DNA from: Henckelia pumila
Taxonomy: Eukaryota > Streptophyta > Magnoliopsida > Lamiales > Gesneriaceae
Reading direction: 5' to 3'
Assembly (NCBI RefSeq): GCF_033568475.1
Contig: NC_133123.1
Coordinates: 192,048,821 to 192,112,820, forward strand
Length of the DNA stretch: 64,000 bases
The notes beneath the pieces were generated by a model, which did no database searches, was not told where the DNA came from, and saw nothing but the letters and a program-made list of their open reading frames with translations. A program made the translations under genes and the position numbers. This document shows positions 34,570 through 45,800 of this stretch, in pieces. Positions within the stretch are counted from its first letter, which is position 1, and the number at the start of each line of letters is the position of its first letter.

Positions 34570-34846
34570 GTTGTATGAACAATATAAGGCTGAATACTTT
34601 GCAGCTTATATTGACTCGGGAGCAGGAATTTGTACAGCAAAAAGGGGAGTCTTCCCTGAAGAATGTGAAGAAGAATTGCAAAAAATTGCTGGACGAGATT
34701 TCTCTCGAAGAATTTTAATTCTTTGCAAAGGAATAAAACAAGCAGAGATCCTTATGGGAGGAGCAGGTCAAACACCCTGGTACAATGTAAAAACACCACC
34801 AATCTATTTCCATGATACAGGAGCAGACATCTTGTTAGGAAATTAA
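34529..34846 (+). pseudogene. Pararetroviral aspartic protease
   Basis: A 105-codon frame with the active-site motif IDSGAGICTA (about residues 30-39) and a C-terminal DTGADILLGN resembling the ILGN end of retroviral-type proteases. It matures capsid and pol proteins in caulimovirids. The frame ends at TAA 34844-34846, whereas an intact pol would read on to RT; 34857-35230 has several frame changes and stops. Confidence 0.75.
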
Positions 34847-35067
34847 CTTCTTACAAATGTTTAAGAAGTACACACAAGACAACGAGTCAAGAAGACTTAT
34901 GTTCACTATAATTTGTGATCATAAAATTATCATTCAACGACTCAAGGTTGCTTTTTATCGACAATTGTCGATAATATTTCGCAGCCAGCATGGTAATAAA
35001 GGACAACTTTTTCACCCAAAAATGAAAGATCCAAGAAGGTTTGGAGAAACCATATTGAAAATAACAA

Positions 35068-36471
35068 CAGCTTGAAGATGTCAAAAAGAGGCTCAAAGAA
35101 AGTTACAATGAGCATCCTTTGGCATGGTGGGATAGAAATCAACTCAAAGCCAGTCTTACTCTAAAGGAAGGCAAAGATTATGAATTCGTCAGATATAAGG
35201 CTATCCCAATGAACATAACAGATCAATGAGATATGAGAATGATTATCAAGGAAAATTTGGAACTTGGTCTAATCAAAGAAGGAGTTTCACCATATAGCAG
35301 CCCAGGTTTTCTGGTCAGAAATCATGGTGAAATAAAAAGAGGGAAACCCAGATTAGTTATTAACTACCAAGGTATTAATAAAATCCTGGAGTTTGATGGG
35401 TACTTCATACCCAGTAGAGAACATCTAATTAGATGTGTACGAAATGCTAAAGTGTTCTCAAAATTTGATTGTAAGTCTGGATTTTACCAGATTCGAATGG
35501 AAGAAGGCAGTAAGAAATTCACATCCTTCTCTACACCACAAGGACATTATATCTGGGAAGTTATGCCTATGGGATTGGCTAATGCACCCCAAATATTTCA
35601 AAGAAAAATGGATAATCTTTTTAAAGATTATTTCAACTTCATGTTTGTTTATATTGATGATATTTTTATAGAATCAAAAAACATAGATGAACATGTTAAA
35701 CATTTAGAGATTTTCTCTAAAATTTGTAAACAAGAAGGACTGCTTTTATTTGAAAATAAAGCAGTCATAACAACAAGGAAAATTGAATTCCTTGGGATTG
35801 AGATTGATGAAACTGAAATAATTCTACAACCCCATATTGTGGAAAAGATAAAGAATTTTCCAGATAAATTCAAAGATGTAAAACAACTCCAAAGTTTTCT
35901 AGGAGTAGTTAATTTTGCAGAGATGTTCATAAATAATCTGGCAATGTACAGAAAGGTGTTCAATCCTTTGTTAAAAAAGTATGCAAGGTTTATATGGACC
36001 GATGACCATACTAAAGGGGTGAACCAATTAAAGGAGATATGTAAGAATCTCCCAAAAATGGCTATACCTATGCATGAAGATGATCTGGTGTTATTTACGG
36101 ATGCTAGTGATGAATGGTGGGCAGCAGTGCTTACTAAGATCACTCCGGATGGAGAAATACCATGCAGATACTGTAGCGGTCTTTTTTCAGAATCTGAAGC
36201 TATCAGATGGAATATCAAAGAGAAGGAATTTTATGCAGTTAAAAGGGCTTTCGAAAAATGACCATTATTTTTACTTGCTAAAAAATTCACTTTGAAGGTT
36301 GAAAACACTCAGGTAAAAGCTTTCCTAAGAAATAAGATTGAATCTAAACCTGAGAAAGCAAGGTTATTAAGATGGAAAGCTTTATGTCAAAATTATATTT
36401 TTGATATTGTTATTATTAAATCTCATGAAAATATTCTTGCAGATTTCTTAACAAGAGATGGAAGGAAGTGA
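35068..36471 (+). pseudogene. Pararetroviral reverse transcriptase and RNase H
   Basis: The frame is open upstream to about 35068, broken by TGA 35227-35229, then open 35233-36258. RT motifs: KPRLVINYQGIN, FSKFDCKSGFYQIRME, MPMGLANAPQIFQRKM, and catalytic VYIDDIF near 35652. RNase H starts at FTDASDEWW near 36100. A TGA at 36259-36261 (position of Trp in the family) is followed by the in-frame RNase H end to TGA 36469-36471. The RT palm is the best preserved part of this fossil and is the best region for placing it in a phylogeny. Confidence 0.88.
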
Positions 36472-37831
36472 CGTAGATTCCATCATGAAAATGCAGAGGC
36501 ATCTCAGGGAACACCTTGGGCTGCTTCAAACCGAGTTCAACCAGCTTGTCCTAAGTACCGATATGGCGGGCAGGTTACAACAAGCTGATCGGATCAAAGT
36601 ATCCAATAGAATCACAGGATGTATGCAAGCTCAAACTCAACTATGGGCTGCTATTCAAGGGCCAATTATGCGTGCCATAGAAAAACCACAGGTTTCTAAA
36701 AAACAAGAAATGTTAAAACCATTGGTTTTATAAGAATAAGAAATACAGCCACCGGTTGTAAAACAATATGTTGAGGATTCTAATACTCAAGAAACAAGCG
36801 TTAATCTATCATCAGCTTTTGATGATATAGATAAAGCAACAATTGATGATGATAACTCATCAAGTCAACCCTCCGCCTCTGGGGTAAAAGAGGTAAAGAT
36901 CAATCTTAGGCCCCATACTGAAAAGGGCAAATCTAAGATCGATACTAACCCAGCTGTCATTTTTCCATTTCAGGTTTATCAACAAAGATGGGAAAAATTA
37001 AGCACAAGAAGTGAAATCAACCCGATCACTTGCAGGGTTGATGTTGCAGGAATATATCCAAGGGTTTGACTAAAAAACAATGTCAATCCTAAGGATGTAA
37101 AGCTATGATATAAATTTGGGGCTCTAGCCTCAGTTTATACAACTTCACCAGGCTTCCAGGAAATATCACAACTACCAAAATGGATTCAGGAAGCAGTCCA
37201 AGAAACATGGGCAAATAATGATCATTTGTCCAGAGGAGATGTGCTCGAGTTATACTTCTTTAGTGCAGCTCCAGAACCAATAGGAAAAGGATCACACGAG
37301 CCCTTTCATTTCATCAAGCTTAGGAGACCTGACATGAATAATCAAAGATTTATCAAGCATCCTATATCTGAAGAAATACCATTGGTGTCCACTTTTGGAG
37401 AAAATGAAATTTCAACCAGAAGGGCATGGGGTATTTGGGTTTGTCTCACCGAGATGGATAAGGTCAAGTTTTCGTTCTAATTTTATCAAAATTCTGTGAA
37501 CGGATCATTCCTGTTAAACACAATGACAAAAAAAACTACGACTTTTGCGGAAGAACTCTTCAAAAAGAAGAGGAACTTTTTGTGGAACAACAAGCTGACG
37601 GGGAGTAAAGAAACTCGCCGAAAATTTTGTAACATGGCTCATATCGGAAGATGGTCAGAAAATATCTGCCCAGAATGTCCAAACCAGAAGGAGCCAGAAT
37701 TCGGAAAAACCTTCAAGCCCCGAACGAATCGAAAAGATTTTTTCGAGACAAACAAAGGTGGACAGGGACCACCAAAACTGCGTTTTCCCAGGGGCCCACT
37801 GCAAAAGAAAAAGATGCCCCGACAACAATAA
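36458..37831 (+). pseudogene. 3' viral ORF, probable transactivator/inclusion-body position
   Basis: A single frame of about 458 codons from ATG 36458, interrupted by stops at 36731, 36737, 37067, 37106 and 37478, closes at TAA 37829-37831. It overlaps the RNase H end by 14 bp. The N-terminus is helical, the middle acidic, and the C-terminus has a Cys pair (CPEC) and a very basic end. The place after RT and before the promoter is where caulimovirids carry the translational transactivator. I recognise no decisive motif, so function is inferred from position. Confidence 0.55.
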
Positions 37832-38016
37832 AGAAGGCATGTGAGGAGAATAAATCCAAAAGAAAAAGTCAAGCATGTGACTCCTTCATTAGTAAAAGAT
37901 GCCATCGGGCATGTGACTCTTCCACTAGCAAAAGATGCCATCAATAATGGCATAAAGAAGTCAAGACAGCTGTAAGATTCTCTGAAGTTTCTCGGTGAAA
38001 CGAGTGAAACTTCTGC

Positions 38017-38024
38017 TATAAATA
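38017..38024 (+). promoter_or_regulatory. Pararetroviral pregenomic promoter TATA box
   Basis: TATAAATA in the context CTATAAATACAGG, after the last viral ORF, resembles the caulimovirus full-length transcript promoter. Direct repeats around CATGTGACTC / AAAGATGCCATC (37870-37940) lie upstream. AATAAA follows at 38078-38083, consistent with a polyadenylation signal just after the start site as in this family. Confidence 0.7.
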
Positions 38025-38479
38025 CAGGATTTTGAGGAAGCTGAAGACATCGATCATTCTCTTCAGTTTTCTTACGAAATAAAAATTATTGTAATATTTC
38101 TCTTTCTGAGTTTGTGTTAAATTTCTGTTTTATGTATTTCAAGAACAAGGCTACTATGAGTAGCTAAACTAGTTATCTTATCCTCTTCAAAGGAGGTTGA
38201 TTTATGTAATAATATGTTGTTTGAATAAATTTCCTAAGTCTCTTGTTCATCCATGCTTATATTTTATAATTAATTTTATATATCATACGCCTTAAGGTAG
38301 AAAATGAATTAAGGCTATGCTGGGTGTCGTTGAATTGTGCAAAAACCATCTGTTGCGACTGCGTGGTTGAGTGTGAGGAGAACTTTGTAAAACTCGGCAG
38401 GTATGACCCGACGACACTATGGTCAAAGAGGTATTTAATTTTAATTAATCTTACGGAAGCATGATGAGCTTATGTATAA

Positions 38480-38646
38480 CTTTAATAAAATTGGGAAATA
38501 AAGGGCAGAATAGGTATTATTTAGTTTCAAGGACATGTTCGAGACACTTTTTAATTGATAAGGGATATTTTCAGGATACAAAAAACAAAAGGGATATAAT
38601 TGGCTCAATAACGAAACTAGAGGGATATATTTAGGAATTATCCCCC
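38480..38646 (+). repeat. Right arm of inverted repeat flanking the pararetrovirus
   Basis: The reverse complement of this stretch matches 1-150 in ordered blocks (GCCAATTATATCCC, CATGTCCTTGAAACTAAA, CTATTCTGCCCTTTA). It lies about 440 bp after the TATA box. It contains three AGGGATAT repeats. Confidence 0.5.
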
Positions 38647-38650
38647 CTCT

Positions 38651-39200
38651 TTTGTAATCCATTTTACTTTTGAATAAAATGGTAGGGGTCCGTCTGCCTA
38701 ACCACCCGCCACAACAATGGCGATGTTCGGAAAAAAAATTATTATAACATATATCAATAAATAATTATATAAATATTTTATTATTATTTAATGAATAATA
38801 ATTATTTAATCAATTATCAATATAATTATTTATTTATTTATTTATAAAAAATAATAATATTATAATTACAAGTGAAAAATGCACACGCTTTACGTGTGTA
38901 AAATAAAAGTTTTTTATGAGTACTTTTTTTAGGATATTTTAAGTGAGATAGTGCATAGGAAGGAATAATTATAGAATAATATATTTTATTTTCTCAAAGG
39001 TAGTTATTATAATAAGCTCATCTATTATATAATAGACATATTATAAAAATATTAATATAATTATTTATTATTATAATTATAAAAATATTATTATAGTTAT
39101 TTATTCTTATTATAATAAAATAATGGTAATAATAATCAAAATGTAGGCTTAGATTACTTAAAATATTAATAATAATTTTATAATAATTAATACATCAATA

Positions 39201-39241
<41 letters not shown>

Positions 39242-39440
39242 TAGAAATTATTTTGTTATTTGTAGTTAACAAATGATTTGATTATTAAAATTTCGTTTCT
39301 TTTCATTTTTTTCTAGTATCAATCATTGATGTGAAATATAATCACCATTCCATTCTCATTCTTATTTGATTTCAAATTTAATTTCATTCATACCTTATTC
39401 CTTTTTAATGTACCAAACATGTCCTTACTAATATTGTTTA
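38651..39440. other. AT-rich intergenic DNA with microsatellite
   Basis: No gene or RNA seen. Very AT-rich, with runs of AATAATTATT-like sequence. An (ATG)13 microsatellite lies at 39201-39240. Confidence 0.7.
39201..39240 (+). repeat. (ATG)13 microsatellite
   Basis: Thirteen uninterrupted ATG units. Confidence 0.97.
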
Positions 39441-41449
39441 TGTAGTAGCCAGGTTCTATTTTTACAAGATTAATTTGCTAAATATGTTTAGATCAAGTAA
39501 AATATAATTAAGAGATTTTAATTATGTCAAACGGATCAAGAAATCGGATCCAGAATTTCCAAAAATGGTTAATGGGCTTATTTTGGTTCGGATGGTTCGG
39601 AAGGTCCGAACCCAATGTTTTGTAGAGTTCAGAGGGTCCGAAGGCTTCGGAAGGGGTGAAAGAGTTCGGAAGCTCTGGAGAGATCAGAACGTCCGAAGTA
39701 TGATCGGACCTTCCGATCGTAGTTAGGTTATGCGCATTTGTGACATGTCATTGATGTTTGAATCAGTATTCTAAAAGGCGGCACCTAGGACCGCCTAGGC
39801 GGCACCTAGGCGCTAGGTGGTTGTCCACCGCTCTGATTTTTAGGCAATTAAAGCTCCTAGGTATTATTGCATTAATTGGTCGTCTAGACCGCCTAATCGC
39901 CGCCTAGACGCCTCAAAATCCGCCTAGGCGACCGCCTAGATTAACATATATATATAACTTTTTTATTTTTATTACTTTAATTTTTTTTAAAAAAAGATTA
40001 TTTGATATGTTTGTCCATTAATTTGTAGCGGATGAAAACGAGAAATATGTCATATATTTCAAGTTTTAATTCGATAAAAATGAATTATTGAGATATATTA
40101 AAATGAACAAGAATAATTAGATATTTAGACAAAAAAAAAACACCACTTAGGCAGGTGAATTCGACAAAAAAGAATTATTGGATAAATATTAAGACGGATC
40201 GGACTAGAATAATAAAATATTTAGCCTAAAAATAAAAAACCGCCTAGGCCCTGCCTAGATGCCCCGCCTAAGCGTCTAGGCGCTAGGCAGTGGGTGACCG
40301 CCTGCCTACCACCCACCGCTTTTTAGAACATTGGTTTGAACACGTAGCTGCATGCCTAAGATCGAAACTTCTAAAGTAGGGATCGAAGCTTCCGATCTTG
40401 GCAGTTTGGAACTTGGCATGCATGTGGAGATCGGAACGTCCGATTGGGAGTTCGGAGCTTCCGATATCCGTCTATAAATATAGGGTATGAGAATCAGAAT
40501 TCTTGCCAATTCACAAAGTCTTTCTTTCGAATCTTGAGTGGTTTTGGGAGTTTTAGTCCGATATTATCGAGGATTGGGCGATAGCGAGGCGCTACTGGAG
40601 GTGTAGCAGAGTTGTGCCTACGATTGGGAACTCTCGACATCAAATAGCTGACGATGGACGGAGGTATACTCGAGATCCTATATATAGTTTGGGAGTATCT
40701 ATTAGCTTAGTTAATGCTTTTAGATATTGTTTAGTGATGTAGTAATCTCAAGATTATAGGCTTGGACTATAGAACTGGTGTATCTTGCCTGATAGAATTA
40801 AGGTACAAAAATATTATTCGAGATATCCAGACTGAGTATGTATTATGTCTTGCATTGTTTATATAACATGATTTTATCTGCATATTACCTGTCATGATAT
40901 TATGCTTCATGCATTAACATATTGAGCTTATACCCTTGATGTAGTCGATAGTAGGGTGCTCACCCTACGTATAGTAGATGGTTGGACACTTGGACTCGTG
41001 TCAGGTCACCGATATCCACATTGGATATATGAACCACCTCCTGATGCGATGACACAGAGTGCTATATACCTGGGGCCCGAGTAAGTGAGCAGGATTCTTG
41101 ACCTAGTATCTTGGTATCCGTACTCACACTCTCGAACTGAGCGTAGTTCGCTCGCGTCCATATTTTTGTGTTTCTTGGACACCACATTTGACGGGACAGT
41201 TGCATGTATTTCTTCCAGGGATTTGGAGATTAGGTAGTGACCAAGGCATGATTGCAATGCTAGTCACTAGGTTTTATTTAATTTAAAGTTAATTCGATTG
41301 AGTTGTATTATTTGGATTTATTTATCGGTTGTATTCTGTCGGTTCGGTAATTTGGATTGTTTCCGCGGTTACTCTGATTATGTTTATTTATAGTTTAATT
41401 AAATGCTTAAGTTTTTGATTAGTAGGTAATCACGGTGCAGGTCACCACA
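39441..41449 (+). mobile_element. Solo LTR (family A), with hAT MITE inside
   Basis: TGTAGTAGCC ... GGTCACCACA flanked by a perfect 5-bp repeat GTTTA (39436-39440, 41450-41454). No internal region. Without the inserted MITE it is about 1.43 kb. It carries many GATCGGAAGCTTCCGATC-like palindromes (39590-39720, 40360-40475) upstream of a TATAAATA box at 40473-40480. The same family is present in minus orientation at 57356-58696. Confidence 0.88.
39764..40333 (+). mobile_element. hAT-type MITE in the solo LTR
   Basis: 570 bp, ends CAGTATTCTAAAAGGCGG ... CCGCTTTTTAGAACATTG (inverted), flanked by 8-bp repeats GTTTGAAT (39756-39763) and GTTTGAAC (40334-40341). The 8-bp duplication and CAG start are typical of hAT. 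The ends are filled with CCGCCTAGGCG palindromic units. No ORF, so it needs a transposase from elsewhere. Confidence 0.85.
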
Positions 41450-41473
41450 GTTTATATGATGATATAATTGTAA

Positions 41474-41799
41474 GAAAAAATTGCTTTTTTGGTCCTGTAT
41501 GTTTGTCACTTTGCGATTTCCGTCTCTTATATTTTTAGATTTAGATTTCAGTTTTAGTCCGTTATCTTTGTTTTTTTTATAGCAATTTTAGTCTTTTTTC
41601 CGATGTGACGCTGATGTGCACTAGTGCAGTGTTGATGTGGAGCTGAAATGTATAGTCAGTCTCACGTAAGCATTTTCGAAGAAAAACGACTAAAATTGCC
41701 AAAAATAAGAATATGCAGGACTAAAACTGAAATATGAAAACATAGAGGACCGAAATCGCAAAGTGAAAAATATACCGGACCAAAATTGCAGTTTTTCCC
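41474..41799. mobile_element. Fold-back MITE
   Basis: 326 bp with long imperfect terminal inverted repeats (GAAAAAATTGC..TTTTGGTCCTGTATG at the left; the mirror of GGACCAAAATTGCAGTTTTTCCC at the right) and an 8-bp direct repeat AATTGTAA (41466-41473, 41800-41807). The inner part also pairs, so the whole unit can fold. Superfamily (MULE or hAT) is not decided by an 8-bp repeat. Confidence 0.75.
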
Positions 41800-41807
41800 A
41801 ATTGTAA

Positions 41808-42883
41808 TTTTCATTTATACTTCAAAATAATTAAAAATCATCTCCTTTACTAGCTATCTTCAATCAATTTTGTTTAACCCTAATTATTTAATAAACACAA
41901 ACGAAATCTATGAGATCGTCTAACGGTTTAATTGTGTGAGATCAATATCCTATTTAGGTCATCTTTATATGAAAAAAATATTAATTTAATGTCAAAAATA
42001 TTACTTTTATTGTAAATATGATTAGGTTTACTAGTTTCACAGAAAATCTCTTTTTTATTTTAACCTCCCTTCAAATTTATCTCCAACAGACAAACAATAT
42101 CTTTTAATAATAGTTATCAAATTTTAAATAATTTTAAATTACTAAATATTTTTTATTTTAATATTAATTCATCCCATCCATCCTGAAAATGATCAAACAA
42201 TTAATTTATGCAAAAAAAAAAAATGAATCGGGTGCATATAACGCTATTATATAATAAAGTATGCAGTTAGCTAGCATTAAGATTCGTATGTGATACAGAA
42301 GTTAACAATCTCATTTCTTTAATTATATAGGCTAAAATTTAAAGAAAGCTAATTTAATTTATTTTTGATTTCCTCCTATTTAGTCTTTTCTTCCCTTTAT
42401 TTTGACTTTTAAAACTTCTAGTTTATAATAAGCATACTAATTTCATAATCCGGAGATGGATCAAACAATATATATAACATATAAATACAAAGTTTTCACA
42501 ATAAATCAATAAAACTATGTTCCACAAAACTCATAATTCGAATTTAGAAAATAATTTTTATGGTAAAAAATAAATAGAGGTGAAATTTCACTAATCCAAA
42601 GTCCAAACAATCAAAACTCCAAATAAAATCCCACAAGATCAGATTTTTGTTACAAGGATCACAACAAGAAGCTCAATCAAACATCTCAAATCCCCCGTTT
42701 ACCACCATTAACAAAAAGCAGTAAAAAAAAACAAGAATAGCAAAGGTTAAAAAAAAGGTAAACAGGAGGAGGAGCGAGGTGCACACATATCCATAGGGAG
42801 GAATCCTTTGGTGGCTTCCAAGAGAACCGCTGGTCAAACATTAAAGAGAACCGGTATATATTGGAAGTTTGATACTTTTTGCA
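41808..42883. other. Intergenic DNA and 5' region of the transporter gene
   Basis: AT-rich, no ORF of note. The last 250 bp are less AT-rich and purine-rich (GGAGGAGGAGCGAGG near 42765) and probably contain the promoter and 5' UTR. A TATATATT at 42855 is too close to the ATG to be a convincing TATA box. Confidence 0.5.
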
Positions 42884-45800
42884 ATGGTTGAAAAGGAAAA
42901 GCCAGAGGACCCAAGTAAGGGCCCAAACCCGAGCACGAGTCCGAAGCTTCCATCTCCAGTTGTGCCTGCCGAGACAGAGAAGGAAGCAGGGAGCGACATG
43001 GCAAGAGCTAATACATCATCATCTGTCAACCCTTCTTGGTTTACGCCTAAAAGGTATCTTTTGGGTGGCCTGCACACCCCTTTTTCATGTTTTTTTTTTG
43101 TCTGTATATGGGGTGATATTTTGTGATTTTCCTGTGGAATTGTGGGATATGTGCTGGAATCAAGAAAGTTTGAATCTTGAGCTTTTTTTGCCTCGTGGGT
43201 CTCCAAGAAATTTGGGAGTTTGTCTTTCTAGGGATGGTCAATGTTGAAGTAATGCATTTTGGTCGATGAAGTTATGCGAAATTTCGTTTTGGGAGGGAAA
43301 TTGGACTTATTTTTCCTTTGTATCGGACATTGATGGTTGAAAAATTGTGTCTAATGCACGGGTTTGATTGAATATCTCGTCTCTGTTACTGGATTTGAAA
43401 AACATTATTTGTGTGGGTACCTGAATTCTGTTCTATCTGTGAACTCCAGCATTTAGATTTCAATCAAAGTTTCCCATTGTTCATCTTTGTTTTCTGTTTT
43501 GGCAGGTTGCTTTTTATCTTTTGTATAATCAACTTAATTAATTACGTGGATCGTGGTGCTATAGCAAGTAATGGTGTTAATGGAAGCCGTAAAACTTGTT
43601 CAGAAAGTGGTGCATGCTCTGGTGGTAGTGGAATCCAGTAAGTTCTTATATCAATTTTGGTTACTAATACGAAGAGTGACAATCAATGGTTCACTCTTTG
43701 TTTTTCGTTTGCTTGCATCCTTTTTTAAGATCATTCTTATGTTGTTTGTGTTATGTGCGTTGTTATCTCCTCTTCATGCCTATTTGCCTATTCAGAAAGG
43801 CAACAAAATTGGAAAAAGGGAAATTAAATGTCTCTACGATGGGGTTTTACTTGTGGCTCCAATATTTCTTCTAGATTTAGTTTGATTGTGGTGTCATGGG
43901 AGGATTAATGAACATGCAATATAAGGTAGGAGACTTGTTTCACTACCAAAGGAAGATATGTCAGAGGAAAATTTGAATGGGTACTCCCCTCCATGACACA
44001 CCTTTTCTGTAATACATTCAACAATAATTCAAGGGGGCGTAGGAGGTCAATAATTAATGATTAAGCTGGCCTCAGTTAGAATGTTCATACTGCCGGAGCT
44101 TGGCAATTTGTGATTGAATTCTAGTATCTTCTTTCCGTTTCGCTTTTCTTTCTACTTCAATTAAGTTTAATAACTATATGCATCAATGGCTATATGATGA
44201 TAAATTGAATTCCGATCTTCATTCCTGTTTTCTTTCCTTTTTACTTCAATTTAGTTGAATAACTATGTGCACCAACGAATATACAAGTCTCCTACTGTAA
44301 GAGTACTTCACTGCATCGCTCCTCACTCCTCTCCCTTCTTTCCTTAAATGCCACGTAATGGAATAGAATGTGGTGAAAAATGTATTTGTTTTTCTTGTTA
44401 GTACTCAGTAGAAAAATGGTGAGAGGAAAAGGTAAGTGTTCTAGTAGTAGTCAGTGCGGTGTTTTGGGCGAAATCTGGTGTTTTTGACCACTCTATTTTG
44501 CTTCTTTTGTTTATTTACTTGGTAACGTTGTTGACTATTGTCTGACATTTTTTTACTAGTTCTTATTACAAGAATTTTTGCGATGCTGTGGCCAAAATCC
44601 AAATAAATTGTTTCCAAATAAACCATGTGATTAGTTAAAAAATTATCGATGGTTCAATAACTGAAAGGAACCCTACTGAAAAGTTCTTATGATTATGTGA
44701 TATTTATGTTGTCTTATTTTCTTATACAAAATTATGCAGGGGTGAATTTAACTTGACTAATTTTGAGGATGGAGTTATATCATCTGCTTTCATGGTGGGA
44801 CTCCTTGTAGCATCTCCCATATTTGCATCTTCAGCCAACAGGTTAATCATTTGTCTTTTCATTATTTTTTCTCCGTATTGTGATTGGTCAGCCTATCCAT
44901 ATGCATCTCGTGTCAATTTGGTGTTTCCTCTCCGCTATCATTTATCTCTCTGTCGGTTCTATGAAATGCTATTCTCCAGTTTAATGATTTCCATCTGTGC
45001 TACAAATTTTTTGTGTGTTCAAAAATTGGATGAGAAAAAAGAGCTCAACTCTTGGAAAATATCTGGAACATCCTACTTGAAGGTCTGAAAGCTTTTTTTT
45101 TTTGGGTAATTAACTTACCTTCTTGTTCCATGTGAACCTTGCAGCTTCAATCCCTTTAGGCTTATTGGAGTTGGTTTGACGGTGTGGACCTTTGCTGTTA
45201 CTCTTTGTGGGTTTTCACATAATTTTTGGACTATTGCAGTTGGTCGTATGTAAGTAAAGCTTGTCCGAATGATACCAAAGTTGTATGTGCTATTTATTTC
45301 TTTGTTTATGTCATTATGATTTTTCTCTTTTATATGTTTGTTTTCTGTAGGCTAGTGGGCGTCGGCGAGGCTTCTTTTATAAGTCTCGCAGCTCCATTCA
45401 TTGATGACAATGCTCCAGTCGCTCGGGTTTGTTGTCCATCTAAAATTATCATCTCACAAGATATCTATAAGATTCACACTTCTTTTGAATATGACACACT
45501 TTCAGAACCATGCTCTCGTTAGATTTATGTCAAATCATACCAAAATCTAGGTGGCTAATTGACTGATTCACTTATTAAGTGTTAAGAAGCACATTGACTT
45601 GACAAGAATAATGCCAGTGCAAGCGTTACTGTGATTTTGGGCATATGGAAAAGACAATCTCCTCAGAATGCCGCTAATTATGTCAATCTTGATTTTGTTA
45701 AATTTGAATTTTGTCCTTATAAACTCTAAGGGAATCGAGACTTAAAACAACGGCATACTTCTTTTATGTTGCAGCCTAATCTCCTTACGATCTCCTATGT

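Larger units (their letters stand above)
32776..38650 (+). mobile_element. Endogenous pararetrovirus, right segment
   Basis: Viral sequence resumes at 32776 with the duplicated 66 bp, completes the zinc knuckle and proceeds through movement protein, a small coiled-coil ORF, protease, RT/RNase H, a 3' ORF and a TATA promoter. The order and plus-strand orientation agree with the left segment. The right boundary is set at the end of the inverted-repeat arm (38646) and is uncertain. Confidence 0.85.

Noticed and set aside
1-38646. An intact, potentially active virus
   Set aside because: Stops and frame changes occur in capsid, movement protein, pol and the 3' ORF, and the genome is split by 30.8 kb of other elements.
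43411-43885. Plus-strand ORFs around exon 2 of the transporter gene
   Set aside because: They run through GT-AG introns; only 43506-43637 is coding, in the frame that joins exons 1 and 3.
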